A stretch of 64,000 nt of DNA from Paracentrotus lividus (taxonomy: Eukaryota; Echinodermata; Echinoidea; Camarodonta; Echinidae): NCBI GenBank assembly GCA_940671915.1, contig CALNVZ010003432.1, forward strand, positions 7,697,080-7,761,079, written 5' to 3'. Below, piece after piece: positions 1-11,759 of this stretch. A program made the position numbers and the translations under genes. Every line of letters begins with the position of its first letter. Position 1 is the stretch's first letter. The notes under the pieces were generated by a model. It searched no databases and was not told the origin of the DNA. It saw nothing but the letters and a program-made list of their open reading frames with translations.

Positions 1-212
1 GAAAAGGGCTTGAGGCAACCACGGTTTATTTGGGTCCATATAAAAAATCACAGTATACAATGGGTTATATCAATAAAGATAAGAAAATGTTCCTAATAAT
101 GACATATTTAAAATATTTTACTGCTTTTAGTCCTGATTCAGCTCAGCTGAATTGGAGGGGCAAAATGGTACATGCAATTAACTTCATTTTCTTACTTCTT
201 CTTCTTGTGTAC

Positions 213-370
213 TAGGGCCCCATTGCACAAAAAGTTACTATTATAATATCTTTGCCATCAATGGTGAATACCATGGCAACGTTGCTCAACAGCCAATCTA
301 AACACAGTATTTCATGAAAGTTACCATTGATGGCAAAGTTACTATAGTAACTCTTTATGCAATGGGCCTA
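213..370. mobile_element. Foldback MITE, about 158 bp, in UVSSA intron 6
   Basis: The ends are inverted copies: tagggccccattgcacaaa on the left and tttatgcaatgggccta on the right. The inversion continues inward through agttacta and ctttgccatcaatggt. No coding capacity. A non-autonomous hairpin element is the simplest reading. Confidence 0.75.
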
Positions 371-475
371 GGTGTAAAAATTGACCATTTAATCACTTTT
401 ATCCCACTATTATATGTGATAACAATTTGAACTCTGAACTTTGACCCATGACATGGTATAAAAAGACTGTAATAC

Positions 476-588
476 CTCTATCCAGCTGTTGAGTCTGGTC
501 TGGTAGCTGGTTGTAAGAAGTCTCTGCTGATCATCAAGACTCTGAAGAACATCGGTATTGTCCTCATCTTCCTTAATCCTCACTCCCT
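476..588 (-). CDS. UVSSA: UVSSA coding exon 6
   Basis: This 113-nt exon encodes EGVRIKEDEDNTDVLQSLDD and ends NSWIE|GTATTA in phase 0. It matches the conserved EG-K-ENEDN...SWI block of UVSSA. The next exon was not found in 1-475 and is presumably to the left of the window. Confidence 0.82.
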
Positions 589-3500
589 CTATCAAAATAA
601 AATAAAATTAAATCAAATAGTGATAAATGCTTTGTTTCATATCCTGCCTTTCTTGTTGCAAATATCTGCTCAAAGTACAATAGTGCATTTTCGACACCCC
701 TTCATAAGGTTTATATCCATTTGGTCTAACAACAGTTGGCCCATTTCTCTGATCGTCTGATTTACATTTGTACCAAATGCTCTAAACCCATTTGGTCTAC
801 TATTTTCATCTAATTTTCCTTTGGTCTAATACATACGTGCCTAGTCTTATTCTCACTTGGTCTAATGAGCACTTGTTCCAAGTGGCAATTTGTTTAATAG
901 CCTATTTGTGTAATTGCATTTTTCGTCTAACGTCCATATGATTAATTGTTCTACTACCAGTTTCTTATAGGAATTGACCAAGTGGCGTTGGACCAAGAGG
1001 ACATTAGATGAAATAACAATAAATAGGCGAAGTGGCAATTAGACAAACTGGTTGTAGACCAAATGTGATTAGCCAAAGTGGGTTTAGATGAAAATGCAAT
1101 TTACCATCATAAATACTACTATCAGTAGGCTATCTGATATATACAAACATGTAGCTTGTGGATAACTGGTTAATATGAACTTGGCTTATGAAAAAAATAG
1201 AAAAAGAAAAAGAAAAATGAGTATCATAGGCCTGTATTCACAAAGATGTCCTAATTCAAGCCATAGCTTAAATCTGTGGTTTAACTATGGCTAGCAAAAT
1301 GTGACACAATCTTTCTATGTTGCATGTTCCTTACACGTTTACTGGATTCTGGAATTGTGCTTTAATGGTTAGGAATATGTTTGTACTTATCATTCTCAGG
1401 CAGTTTTTAATTGTTTCAGTACCAAGAATTCTGATAATTCAAACGTTTTCTTTTCAGGATTGTGTCACATTTTGTTACCCATAGTTAAGCCACAGATTTA
1501 AGCTGCGGCTTAACTTAGGACATCTTTGTGAATTCGGGCCGTAGAGTGTATCACTTACCAGTAGTCACATCGATGTTGATGTTAATACTTGTCCAGGATG
1601 GGAGTCCATGCTGTTGTAGGATGCTTCTTCTTTCCTCCCCAACATTATCCTCCATCTTGCTACCCTCTTCCTCACTTTCATCCTCTTCATCGACACTCTT
1701 CCTCCTCTCCAAGTCACCTTCATCATCACTTTGACATCTCCCGCCATTCTCTGTGCCACTATTTGTTCTTTCACCTCTAGGGAGTTGTCTACCGCCCTCT
1801 CCATTGCTTATCAATTCAAGGTCTGGATCGTCTTCTTCCCCGACACAAGTTCTGTTATCCTGCTGGATCTCTCCTGAGTTACAAGATGTGTTGTCTCCTT
1901 TGGAAATACATGTACCTTCTTCCTCATCATTGTCATCCTCAATGTCAAAAATGCTTTTCCCTGCTGTAGGCACTGATAAATTTCCCCCTGAGTTTCTCTC
2001 TGAATCATGCATTGATTTGGCGGAGGTCTTTGAATGGGTGAACGATTTGCCCTTAGTCCTTCCATCATCTGATTGCTTAGGTTTTTTCACAGGCATTGCT
2101 TTTTCATGTTTTCTTTTCAGTTTTGGCTGAGTTGTATTTTTGCTTGTGGATTGACTTGAGTTTGTCGCCATGGAGATATCACGGTCAAGGTCATTGAAGG
2201 TCATGTTGGGAAGGAGGAGTTGAAAGCAGCTTTCACACTGAGTCAAACTCTCCTGAATCTCTGGGATGATTTCTTTGAGACAAAAACAAAATGTGTAAAG
2301 GAGTAAAACTCTCTCTTAAAGTAATATTGTTTGTTACGTCAATAAGCAACTGCTAAAAAATCAGATAAATGCTTTTAAGTGAGCATCAAGTTGAAAATAT
2401 CACAGTAATTCATATCAGAAGGATTTAGTCAGGTAGCTTGCAGGGTTTTGATCATACGAACGAGGTAGCAACAGCTGAGTATTGGAAAACATGAGGAAGA
2501 ACCCTATATTTACCAAATTAGACATCTGGCAGTGCATCGCTGATGCATAAGGTCCCTACAGCCGGGGGCGTCCTAAATGAGTGCCCATTTTACAAAAAAT
2601 TATATTTTGAATAAAAATAGCAGAAGTCATTTTCTAAACACACTAAATTTGTTGTCAAAATACAGAGTATTTAATTGTCTTAACGCTTGTGCTATTTTAT
2701 AATCAGACTGAAAACAAAAACAGTGAGAGTTTTGATGAAGAAATGTTTTTTCTCATTTTTTTTACGAAAATATTTTTTCCCCTTTTTTCAATAATTTTTA
2801 ATAAATACATGTAGTTGTATATAAAACATTGTTGTTTGTAACTTTTCTAAAAACTACCTACGTGCATGTGAATGATACTGTGAAAAGAAGGGAGTTATAT
2901 CTTATTCTGATAAAGAATTATGATTTCCTAAAGTCAGGAACGCAATATAGACAAAATTCAACAATCTGGCCCGTGACGGAGAAGAACCCCATACCCGCAC
3001 ATGAATTAGGAAAATCTGATTTTATGTGATGGCTGTGAGTAGGCAAGCAAGAGCACCGAAAATGCGGAACATGTATCGAAAATTTATCTGCCATGTTCTG
3101 CATTTTCGGTGCTTTTGTTTGCCTTCTCACAAAGTTACAACACAAAAGTTCCGAAAATGCGGAACATGACGGACACATTTTCCTCAGGCAAATTTTTTTA
3201 TGAGCCACTCTGTTTGAAAATTAGAGCTTGCTAACCATTCATTTCTTCTGTGACCTTGTTCAGCTTTTGCTCTTGAGCCCGATGAAGGCGACGCTGCCTC
3301 TCTTCTGCTCTCCGTCTCTCCGCATCGGATCGTGCTTGGATATTCACAAAGTCAACCTACCAAATAGAGAGAAAAGAAAACTGTAAAATCGGAATACATC
3401 CACACGTAAAACACTATCACAAACATTTATATCTCACACAATGAAACAAATCATATTAATTTGAAGTAGTCAACTCAAGTAACATGAAATGAAGTTAAGG

Positions 3501-6170
3501 AGGTGGAGAGCAAAATATATAATGAGTGGGGAGTGCAAAAAGCAGTCATCGTTGCAATCAATGCCAAAAAATCCAAGAAACGGAGTGGCAACCAAATACA
3601 CACAGGTTAATCTAATTTTAAAATCTATGTCCAACAGTAAGATATAGCATTAGTCTAAACATCTTCTTTAATAATAGTAAACTATCATAGAGAAAGACAT
3701 AATAAAGAAAGCCTTTCCAAATTTGTTATACCACTCCTCCATGGCCCTTTGAGCATTGATCCTAGAGTCAACTCAAGCCCAATAAAATTACTTTAAATCA
3801 ATCCTGTACCTTCTTGCAGTTCTTTAGGTAGGTGTACCCAAGACCCAGCTTCTTGTAGGCCTTGCCAAACTTGTTATACCACTCCTGCATGGCCCTTAGA
3901 GCATGCTCCTTGAGGAGAAGGGCAGCAGGCTTGGGAGGAGGTAGAGGCAGATCCACATTGGTTCCTACTGTCAGTTCCAGGTACTCCTGCATGTCCGCCA
4001 CCAAGAGCTCTCTGAATCGATGGGATCGACTGAACAGCTCATTGATGACCTAAAAGCAGGAATTGTAAAACCGATAATATTAAACAAATTTGTAAATTGT
4101 TTTAAGATATTTTTGAAAATATATGAGCTTGAAACATACATTTTTTTCCTTTCATTTAGATGTTGATTCCCAACACAGCACAAATGTCCTTGAGCAAGGC
4201 ATTTTGTCTTCATGCTTCTCTTCACCCAGGTGTATATGGGTACCAGATAGGATCGTCCTTTGTGCGCTTAAAGGCAGCCTGGAATTGATCTAATGACCAG
4301 TGTAATACTATATTGTGAAGCGCTTTGATCAATTGGGAAAATGCCATATAACAGGGTTCATACACTTTTTTATGTTAAATTCCATGACTTTCCCTGACCT
4401 TTCAATAAAGAATTCCATGACTTTTCCATGACCTTTCGACAACTTTTCAAAGAATTTTGCACAAGAAGTCTGGGAACCAGAACATGCCTAGGACACACGA
4501 TGCTCTGGGATTCTCAATGCTCTCGGCTACATAAATTGAATATTGACAAATTTTGATATTCCATGACTTTCCATGACTTTCAAGGCCTGAAACACAAGAT
4601 AGCAAATTTTTTTTCCATAACTTTCCAGGTTTTGCATGACCCGTATGAACCCTGTATAAAGAACAATCATTATCATTTAAAAACAAAGCATCAGATAGAA
4701 ATTAAGAGAGAATTTAGAGAAGCTGACAGACCTGAAATGCTGATAAACGAATCTCTGCATGGTCTTCCTCAAGCTGGCTTATGACAAGCTGAAAGCAGTG
4801 CTCAACATATGCATCTGATACCCTAGAAATCATATTGGAAAACAGAGAATGAAACATAGAGAAATGATTTTTCATCCCCAAGAGCTGGAAGAAATATTAC
4901 AAATTGCACAGCATAAATGAGTATGATACGTGAGAATGCCATTGCAAGCAGCCAGAATGTTGAATATACATGAAGTGTTCCACACGTTAACATCCAGGCG
5001 CAGATCCGGGATTTGAAATTTGAATAGGTTATGCAGGCTCAATCGTCTATGACAATAGTGGCTCTATTATGTTTATAAAGGCATGGGCCAATTTTGAGAC
5101 GTGAGGCTGAATCCTGCACATCAGTGTTATCATTAGATCAGGCACCTACCGTACCAAGCTAGACTTATAAGCTTTGGTATGTATTCCCTACACTACAGTT
5201 CTAAGAAAAGGAGACAATCAATGTTTTCTAGATCAATAATTGGACTAATAAACTCAGATCCTAAGAATTTCTTTGTCACAGCTGTATATGAATCAACAAG
5301 AAGGCATCATCAGAAACTTTTTAAGAGAGTAGTTGACTCTTGGACTAATCTTCCTCTTTCAGTCATATCTGCACTATTAATCAATGCTTTCAAGAACAGT
5401 CAAAACATTTCTAGTTTTAATACTTGAAACCCTGTTTACTGACATATCAAAGGATTTTAATAAAGGTTTGCCTCTTCAAAAAAAAAAAAAAAAAAAAAAG
5501 GCCTCCTATAGATAGATTATAAAATATTGCATTGAGAACCTATAATTGGTGTTTACGTGCGCCACGTCATGTCATAGAGATAAGACATGCAATACACATT
5601 CAAACAGTAGACAAGAAGTATGGAATGACTGCGCAACCTTATAATCTACATTTTGTACACGAGGCATTTTTTTAATAGGCAAACCTTTAATAACATGTGA
5701 TCGACTCATTATAAGACTGAAGGATGACAGCTCCCCTAAACATTATGCAAAGAAAAGCAAGGGGGTACTTCCAAAATCCTGCACAATTTTTCAGACCAAA
5801 TTTGAGACATACGGGTATAGTCTTGCAACACACGACTCCTCGTTAAACTGTACTACATAAAGTGGATGATTTTAGTGATTTGTGTATGATCCAATGGATT
5901 TGCTCCCAGTTTAAATCGATAAGATGTGATTATTTTCATTTTAATTAATAAATGATTGATCCTGTATTTATTATGGTTTTTCTTTGGTTTGAGGAGGGGG
6001 AGGGGGAGGGGGGAGTAAGACAGAAGTGTAAGTACGTACTTGCATATTTTCTTGAGTTGCTTCATCGTGTCCTGGTCTAGTGCAGGCTTCCCCGATGTGG
6101 TTAGACTCTCCACCAGACTTGCCATTTCCTGGCAGACTTCATGGTCTAGGGAACCACAGTCACTGGCCAT
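476..6170 (-). CDS. UVSSA: UVSSA (UV-stimulated scaffold protein A), exons 1-6, 3' part outside window
   Basis: Six minus-strand exons join in one frame: 6040-6170, 4732-4822, 3810-4049, 3236-3356, 1559-2272 and 476-588. They total 1410 nt (470 codons) and every junction has GT-AG ends. The protein starts MASDCGSLDHEV and contains LTTSGKPALD, MKQLKKICK, HAEIRLSAFQ, SRSHRFRELLVADMQEYLEL, LPLPPPKP and GKAYKKLGLGY. These match the N-terminal VHS/ENTH-like helical domain of UVSSA as I recall it. A basic coiled-coil stretch and a long acidic, low-complexity linker follow. In known family members UVSSA binds stalled RNA polymerase II, recruits USP7 and TFIIH, and stabilises ERCC6/CSB in transcription-coupled nucleotide excision repair in the nucleus. 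The conserved C-terminal DUF2043 region is not present and should lie beyond position 1. An in-frame upstream ATG at 6242 is possible; I preferred 6170 because it begins nearer the conserved domain. Confidence 0.9.
675..1110. repeat. Imperfect inverted, motif-rich repeat (ggtctaat/attagacc)
   Basis: The left half repeats tttggtcta and cttggtctaat several times. The right half carries the complement as gaccaa, attagac and agaccaaatg. The edges gcattttc and gaaaatgc are also inverted. It looks like an old foldback element with internal short repeats in UVSSA intron 5-6. Confidence 0.45.
1228..1543. mobile_element. MITE with long terminal inverted repeats
   Basis: The left end (aggcctgtattcacaaagat, then gtcctaa, gcttaaatctgtgg, taactatgg, aaaatgtgacacaat) is mirrored at the right end (attgtgtcacattttgtta, ccacagatttaagc, ttaggacatctttgtgaat). 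Arms are about 80 bp and the middle is unrelated. It ends about 13 nt from the splice donor of UVSSA exon 5. Confidence 0.8.
1559..2272 (-). CDS. UVSSA: UVSSA coding exon 5 (acidic linker)
   Basis: This 714-nt exon, phase 1 to 1, begins EIIPEIQESLTQCESCFQLL. That matches the family's ESC-F-LL-P segment just after the coiled coil. The rest is a serine-, lysine- and acid-rich linker with DIEDDNDEEEG and DEEDESEEEG clusters, ending HGLPSWTSININIDVTTG. Several open frames on the opposite strand here are mirror images of this low-complexity sequence. The donor TG|GTAAGTG lies 13-15 nt from the edge of an inverted-repeat element in the next intron. Confidence 0.85.
3041..3172. repeat. Hairpin plus third copy of a ccgaaaatgcggaacatg motif
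   Basis: The segment aggcaagcaagagcaccg followed by aaaatgcggaacatg at 3041 is inverted at about 3091-3124. The motif recurs in direct orientation at 3150-3167. It lies in UVSSA intron 4, close to exon 4. Confidence 0.6.
3236..3356 (-). CDS. UVSSA: UVSSA coding exon 4
   Basis: This 121-nt exon encodes VDFVNIQARSDAERRRAEER and then a basic, glutamine- and arginine-rich coiled-coil stretch ending LNKVTEEMN. It ends in phase 1 at GAATG|GTTAGC. The composition matches the AERKREEE-type coiled coil after the VHS-like domain of UVSSA. Confidence 0.85.
3810..4049 (-). CDS. UVSSA: UVSSA coding exon 3
   Basis: This 240-nt exon, phase 0 to 0, lies between CTTTTAG| and |GTACAG. It encodes VINELFSRSHRFRELL through KKLGLGYTYLKNCKK. 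The LPLPPPKP proline run and GKAYKKLGLGY are strong UVSSA landmarks. An imperfect repeat of part of the exon's 3' half (accactcctccatggccc) lies in the downstream intron at about 3728-3752. Confidence 0.9.
4352..4654. mobile_element. MITE with CAGGGTTCATA ends and 5-bp target duplication
   Basis: The ends are cagggttcata and tatgaaccctg. TATAA is duplicated directly outside (4347-4351 and 4655-4659). The inside is rich in ttccatgactttccatgac. The end motif resembles the elements at 25392-25697 and 48601-48882. It lies in UVSSA intron 2. Confidence 0.75.
4732..4822 (-). CDS. UVSSA: UVSSA coding exon 2
   Basis: The exon lies between TTTCTAG| and |GTCTGT and is 91 nt. It encodes VSDAYVEHCFQLVISQLEED and then HAEIRLSAFQ, the next helices of the VHS-like domain. 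It ends in phase 0. Confidence 0.88.
5179..5499 (+). pseudogene. Probable LINE 3' fragment with poly(A) tail
   Basis: An 82-codon open frame ends with VVDSWTNLPLSVISALLINA and FKNS. This resembles the W-N-L-P ... FK motif common at the C-terminus of non-LTR retrotransposon proteins. It is followed by a run of about 20 A at 5479-5499, as expected for a 5'-truncated LINE copy. The sequence aggtttgcct before the tail is inverted at 5679-5690. It lies in UVSSA intron 1. The family is uncertain. Confidence 0.4.
6040..6170 (-). CDS. UVSSA: UVSSA coding exon 1
   Basis: This exon encodes the first 43 residues plus two bases and ends at TGCAA|GTACGT. The split lysine codon is completed by the first base of exon 2. 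It carries the conserved SLVESLTTSG and MKQLKKICK segments. An upstream untranslated exon may exist but I could not place one. Confidence 0.85.
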
Positions 6171-8287
6171 CTCTACATTACCACTTAGCGGGATGAAAAG
6201 ACTGGTGCAGGATTCTAGTTTTGTATGAAAGCATGTCAACATTGTGGTGAAAATGAGTCATAGGATTATAGGAAAATTCTTACTGAACTATTTATGAGCT
6301 TCAGCTAAGGCATCTCTCTGGCCACTCACAGCACTAAAATGACTCAGTTACGTAAATATTATATCAAAAGTATGTATCATTATTTTCAAATTGTAGTATG
6401 TATTCATATACTGATATACAATCAAAAATCATATTTAGATGACACAGCATGTACACTGTAGTACAGTACATATATTTTCAGTAAATTGTCAATATATCAA
6501 TTCATATATTTATTTAATAGTATATACACAATGAGCATGAAGTTTTAGTAAGAAAAAAAAACAAACAAACAAACAAACAAACAAACCTGATACTTTCCCT
6601 TAATTCCTATAAAAATGTAGGCAACATTGTTATGTTTAAAGACCTATTCTCTGAGAAATATGACAGATGTTTTTAGGGCCTTATTTTAGTTAAATTCCAA
6701 ATAGTAAAAAAAAAACATTAAAACAAAAGGACCATGTTACAAAATTTACACTCATAGCCTTATCTGATATTGTTCCGATATTTTTCCAGCATCATCTCAA
6801 AATTTCATCTGAATTCTTTACTTTTAGGGGTAGGTATAAATTCTATGATGTAAATTTATGAAGTCATATTTAACAAATTAATTTCCAAATTATTTTTAGC
6901 TAGAATTAAAGTATGGACTAGGGTCACTCCACTGTGTTACTCCAGTAGCGGATCCAGCCTCTGTTCAAATAAGTATAAAACAAAGTATCGGCCCATGGCC
7001 AAACAAGATAGAGCTGCTATAGTATTGTCCCCTGACAATTTAGGCTTACGCAATTTATTATGAGAACAAATGCCAGATCCGCGCCTGTATTTTGTAGGTT
7101 TTAGTGCAAGTACAGTTGATGGCTATAAGCACGCATGCAACTTTAGCGGGCCCCGCGAGGCAAGAACATTAGGAATCCGAAGAGTTCGATTTTGAATTTA
7201 TAATTATTGTGAAAATACATTTTTTTACGTACTGTTTTCTCGATGGATGATTTCTTGGATATCCAAGGTCTTCATTAAACTTCCGTTTCGCCTGTTTTTA
7301 CTCCTCAAACTTCTGTTTTGAATCACTTTTGATGAGTGTTTGTATAAATTTGCAGAGACGACACACACGTTTCGGTAACAAATCCAAACTATTTTCAAAT
7401 GAACGTAGATGGCGAAAACACAATCTGGGCAGATATCTGCCTTGCGCTCGTTCAAAATATAAGTTAAGGTCAAAGTACTACTTCCGAGAGTAGTTTTTCA
7501 TTGCTGAGATCACCACGAAACTTTCTATGATTATCATGCGGCAATATCTCAATCGGGAATTAGTTTTTGTTCAAAGCTGAGATATTTATTTCAAGCCCTA
7601 TATTATCGAATTTCGTTATTAAATATGAAACGAAACTGGAACAAGCATAAATGTAATAAGCAACATACTATAAACCACACAGAAGCTAAACGTAACTGAA
7701 ACCAAAATAGATTCTCAAACAAAATCAAGTGCATTTGCTTCCCCGTCTTTATTAAACATGTGAACGGCTGAAAAAGACTACCAGTCCAAACAAGTTCACT
7801 TTATCTTGGCTATGGACAGGAAGCTTGATTCAACTCTACCTATACCAAATTATTGATTCGGTAAAGGTCCGATGAGAAAGTATAGCCCAATCGCTAGCAC
7901 GTAGCTAGCTTGCACACTATCAAGCAATGTAACTAGAACTTGCTCTGTGGCGATGCCGACTCTTGGTATTGGCCGAGTTGATCTGGGACGACTCTTTTAA
8001 CATTATAGCAATTGCAGCACGCAGCCGCATACTATCATAGTGAATGACGGCGCCCTGCAGTGAGGCTGTGGGAAGGTAATTCTCCTGACGATTGGCGAGT
8101 TTTTCTCCTTTTTTTAGGGTTTTTTTTTTTTTTTTTTTCCAGGGCCTAGATCTAGGCCTAGCTTAATTTATTATGGACTATGGAAGCACTGTAGAACATT
8201 TTCTACATCCTTTATGGACGCACTTGCCATAAAAACAGTGGGAAAAGTGGTTCATAAAAATATCAACCGAATATAAAGGACTTGGTT

Positions 8288-8318
8288 TACGAGGTCGATA
8301 CTATGTATCGACCTCGTA
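8288..8318. repeat. Perfect 13-bp-arm palindrome
   Basis: The arms tacgaggtcgata and tatcgacctcgta are separated by ctatg. It lies 18 bp before the inverted-repeat element at 8337-8461 and may be part of the same insertion. Confidence 0.7.
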
Positions 8319-8336
8319 GCAATGAGTGGCTACAAT

Positions 8337-8461
8337 ACCGTAGTCACACTGGTGAGACCGACTCCAAACCGACACCAGACCGACGAAAACAAACATTACA
8401 TTACCATAAACGGCAAGCTTGTGGTCGGTTTGGAGTCGGGCTCGCCGGTGTGACTCCCGTA
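8337..8461. mobile_element. Small inverted-repeat element, 125 bp
   Basis: The left arm (accgtagtcacactggtgag, then accgactccaaaccgac) is mirrored on the right by gtcggtttggagtcgggct followed by cgccggtgtgactcccgt. Arms are about 37 bp with several mismatches. A short spacer separates them. Confidence 0.65.
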
Positions 8462-10039
8462 CAAGTTAGTCAGTGGAGAAACATGGCAGACGTACCTTAG
8501 TCCACGCACCTGAAATATGCGAAATGTGATGCGTTCAATTTATTGAATAGTAAAAAAAACACAATAATCCAATAATAAAAAAAACAAACAATAAAACAGA
8601 CTTTTGGAGAAAATCATTGATTTGAATTCTTGTATTTTCATGGTTGCGTGAAATCATGAAGAATACACTTCAATGAGTCAAGAAATGAAAATTTACATAC
8701 ATTTATTTTAGCCTACTGTGTCTAACGTTACACTTACAGTTCAATTTTGTCAGAGAAAATTGACACGGCCGCATATTCGACTTGAACTAGTGCCAAGTAG
8801 TGGATTCGCCACATATTTCTGTCATACTCATAGTTTTCTCGATAAATGCTACTCAAAATAAAATTCAATAGTGGCAAGAAACTTTTTAAAAAATAGAGAA
8901 TTATTTCACTTTTTAGCAGTTGAAAACAAAAGTGCGTGGATTAAGATTAAAGTTACCTCGATCATACAACAAACACATTAAGTAACACATGGGACCACAA
9001 TAAGTGAAGTAAACAAAGAAATAGACCCCTATACCTAAGTTAACAGTTAGGTCTAAAGGAAATACGATCTCAATGGCAATAGCGTAACTCATCAGAAATC
9101 AATAAACATGTTTATAAATCATTGAAATATATGTATTGGGAATTTCGGTTACTTACAATTACAATATACCGTACAGGATTTGAAGAAGATTACACCCACT
9201 AAAACAAGTGAGAATTGCGCAAACTTCTGCAATCGATGTCGAATCTACGGTGTGCCACATGTGTGCCTATATGGCGTGCCATAATGCGCTATATCGATAA
9301 TTTTAGATAAATTTCAGATAAACATGGTTACAGCTCTAGTGTAGTACTTAGTATGTAGTATGGTTTTCCTTGATGAACATATATTTTTTTTCTTCTGTAA
9401 TTTGTTTGTGTATGCATTCTAGGGCCTACACACTCAGTTCTGCGGCAGATCCTGATTTGGAAATACGGGCGGGGCAGCCCCCCCCCCCAAAAAAAAAAAA
9501 AACAACAACAAACAAACAAAAACAAACAAACAAACAAACAAACAAAAAAGTCCGCCTTTCAAGTCATATAGGTCTGCAATCAACTCAGTGTTATTTTTTT
9601 AGCACGCCTGTTGTGCCCCTGGATCCGCAACTGTTATTGGCGTACATAGCCCACAAATTGTGTACAATAACAATTATATGTTGTTGTTTTTAGATTTTAT
9701 GTAAATCATTAAGTGAAAATTGATATTTATATTTCTTATCTTATTTGGCAATGTTTTGAAGATACTTAAAGAAAAGAATACGTTTACTCATAGGTTTCAA
9801 TTTTATTTTGTGAGAATTATTGTCTAAAACTGTGATTCCACTCAGATGTCATAGAGTACACTCATTAGCTAATTCATAACAAATAATCACCCAGTATATT
9901 GTGATAATTTTTAAAGAACATGTTACGATGTGTCATGCATCCCTTATTATATTTCTATGATGGCCCACTAGGTCTATATATACTTCGACAGCAAAATATT
10001 CGCCCTCAATTTACTTTATAACACAGGTTTACTATAGCC

Positions 10040-10502
10040 TACACTGTAAAAAAAAAAGGTAACTCGCAAGAAAATGAGTAAACTAATGCTTTACTCCCAA
10101 CGGAGTAAATTTTGTTTACGCTTAACAGAGCTAGTAAAAAGATAACGCGCAAGAAAATGAGTAAACATAATTATGCTTTAGTCCCAACGGAGTAAATTTT
10201 GTTTACTCTTAACAGAGTAAAAAGGTAACTCGCAAGAAAATGAGTAAACTAATGCTTTACTCCCAACGGAGTAAATTTTGTTTACGCTTAACAGAGCTAG
10301 TAAAAAGGTAGCTCGCAAGAAAATGAGTAAACTAATTGTTTACTCCTTTCGAAGCTAGGAATGATACATAGATGACTAAAAGTTACTCTTTTCTGGGTAA
10401 CATTTGGCTCTACTGCACGAGTAATATTTTTTACTCAATTTCACGCGAGTTACCTTTTTGCTCAGTATTGGGTAAGATTTTACTCATTTTTTTTACAGTG
10501 TA
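10040..10502. mobile_element. MITE with TACACTGTAAAA ends and internal 83-bp tandem repeats
   Basis: The element begins tacactgtaaaaaaaaaagg and ends ttttttttacagtgta, giving inverted termini. The next terminal motif, ggtaactcgc, is mirrored as gcgagttacc. Inside are about four tandem copies of a unit near 83 bp (starts near 10058, 10140, 10226 and 10307) containing aagaaaatgagtaaac and cccaacggagtaaattttg. No coding capacity. Confidence 0.75.
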
Positions 10503-10523
10503 TAGTCAATGACATTTACTTAA

Positions 10524-11745
10524 ATATCACTCTCGTCACCACAACCGAAAGAAGGATATAATTTTTGTCACCACACCCTAAAGAAGGTATATCATCCTTG
10601 TCACCACACCCTAAAGAAAGTGTATCATCTTCGTCACCACGCCCTAAAGGAGGAATATCATCCTTGTCACCACACCCTAAAGATGGTATATCATATTCGC
10701 CACCACACTCTAAAGAAGGTATATTCTCGTCACCACACCCTAATATAATCTTCGTCACTACACCCTAAAAAAGGTATATCATCTTCGTCCCCACACCCTA
10801 ATATCATCTTTGTTACCACACCCTAAAAAAAGTACATCATCTTCGCCACCACACCCTAAAGAAGGTATGTCATCTTCGTCACCACACCCTAAAGACGGTA
10901 TATCATCCTCGTCACCACACCCTAATGTCATCTTCGTCACTACACCCTAAAGAAGGTATATCATCTTCGTCACCAAACCCTATAAGAAGGTACATCATCT
11001 CGTCACCACACCTTAAAGAAGGAAAATCATCTTCGTCACAACACCCTAATGAAGGTATACCATCCTCGTCACTGCACCCTAATATCACCTTCGTCACCAC
11101 ACCCTAAAGAGGTATATCATCTCGTCACAACATCCTAAAGAAGAATATCATCTTCGTCACCACACCCTAAGAAGGAATATCTCTTTCGTCACCACACCTA
11201 AAAAAGTATAGCACCTTCGTCACCACACACTAAAGAAATTATATCATCCCGTCACCACACCCTAAATCATCTTTGTTACCACACTTTAAAAAGGTACATC
11301 ATCTTCGTCACCCTGAAGAAGTATATCATCTCTCACCACACCCTAAAGAAGGTAAATCATCCTCGTCACCACACCCTAATATCATCTTCGTCAGTACACC
11401 CTAAAAAGGTATATCCCATCTTCGTCACCACACCCTAAAGAAGTAATATCATCTTCGTCACTACACCCTAAAGAAGGTATATCATCTTCGTCACCACACC
11501 CTAAAGAATGTACATCATTCTCGTCACCACACCCTAAAGAAGGAATATCATCTTCGTCACCTCACCCTAAAGAAGGAATATCATCCTCGTCACCACGCCC
11601 TAATATCATCTTTGTCACCACACCCTAAAGAAGGAATATCATCCTCGTCACCACGCCCTAATATCATCTTCGTCACCACACCCTAAAAAAGGTATATCAT
11701 CCTTGTCACCACATCCTCAAGGAGGAATATCATTCTCGTCACCAC
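10524..11745. repeat. Minisatellite, unit about 33 bp, 35-40 copies
   Basis: The unit is approximately tcaccacaccctaaagaagg plus tatatcatcttcg, with variants of 20-36 bp. Because 33 is a multiple of 3, frames stay open on both strands and give 11-residue repeats such as SPHPKEGISSL. Frequent indels break these frames, so I do not call a gene. Confidence 0.9.
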
Positions 11746-11759
11746 ACGAAAAGTAAAAT

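Larger units (their letters stand above)
6171..10039. other. Non-coding interval upstream of UVSSA
   Basis: I see no convincing exon. The UVSSA promoter should lie here but I cannot place it. There is an (AAAC)n run near 6557-6587, a poly(T) run near 8116-8140, a C run followed by an A run and (CAAA)n near 9480-9546, and the inverted elements at 8288-8461 listed separately. Confidence 0.5.

Noticed and set aside
1528..2130. Open frames on the plus strand opposite UVSSA exon 5
   Set aside because: They mirror the acidic, serine-rich codons of the exon and have no splice or homology support.
9328..9693. Open frames around 9.3-9.7 kb on both strands
   Set aside because: They run through C, A and (CAAA)n low-complexity tracts and have no protein-like features.
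10524..11745. Regular repeats resembling a CRISPR array or a repeat protein gene
   Set aside because: The units are contiguous with no unique spacers, vary in length and contain frame-breaking indels. The genome is eukaryotic. It is a minisatellite.
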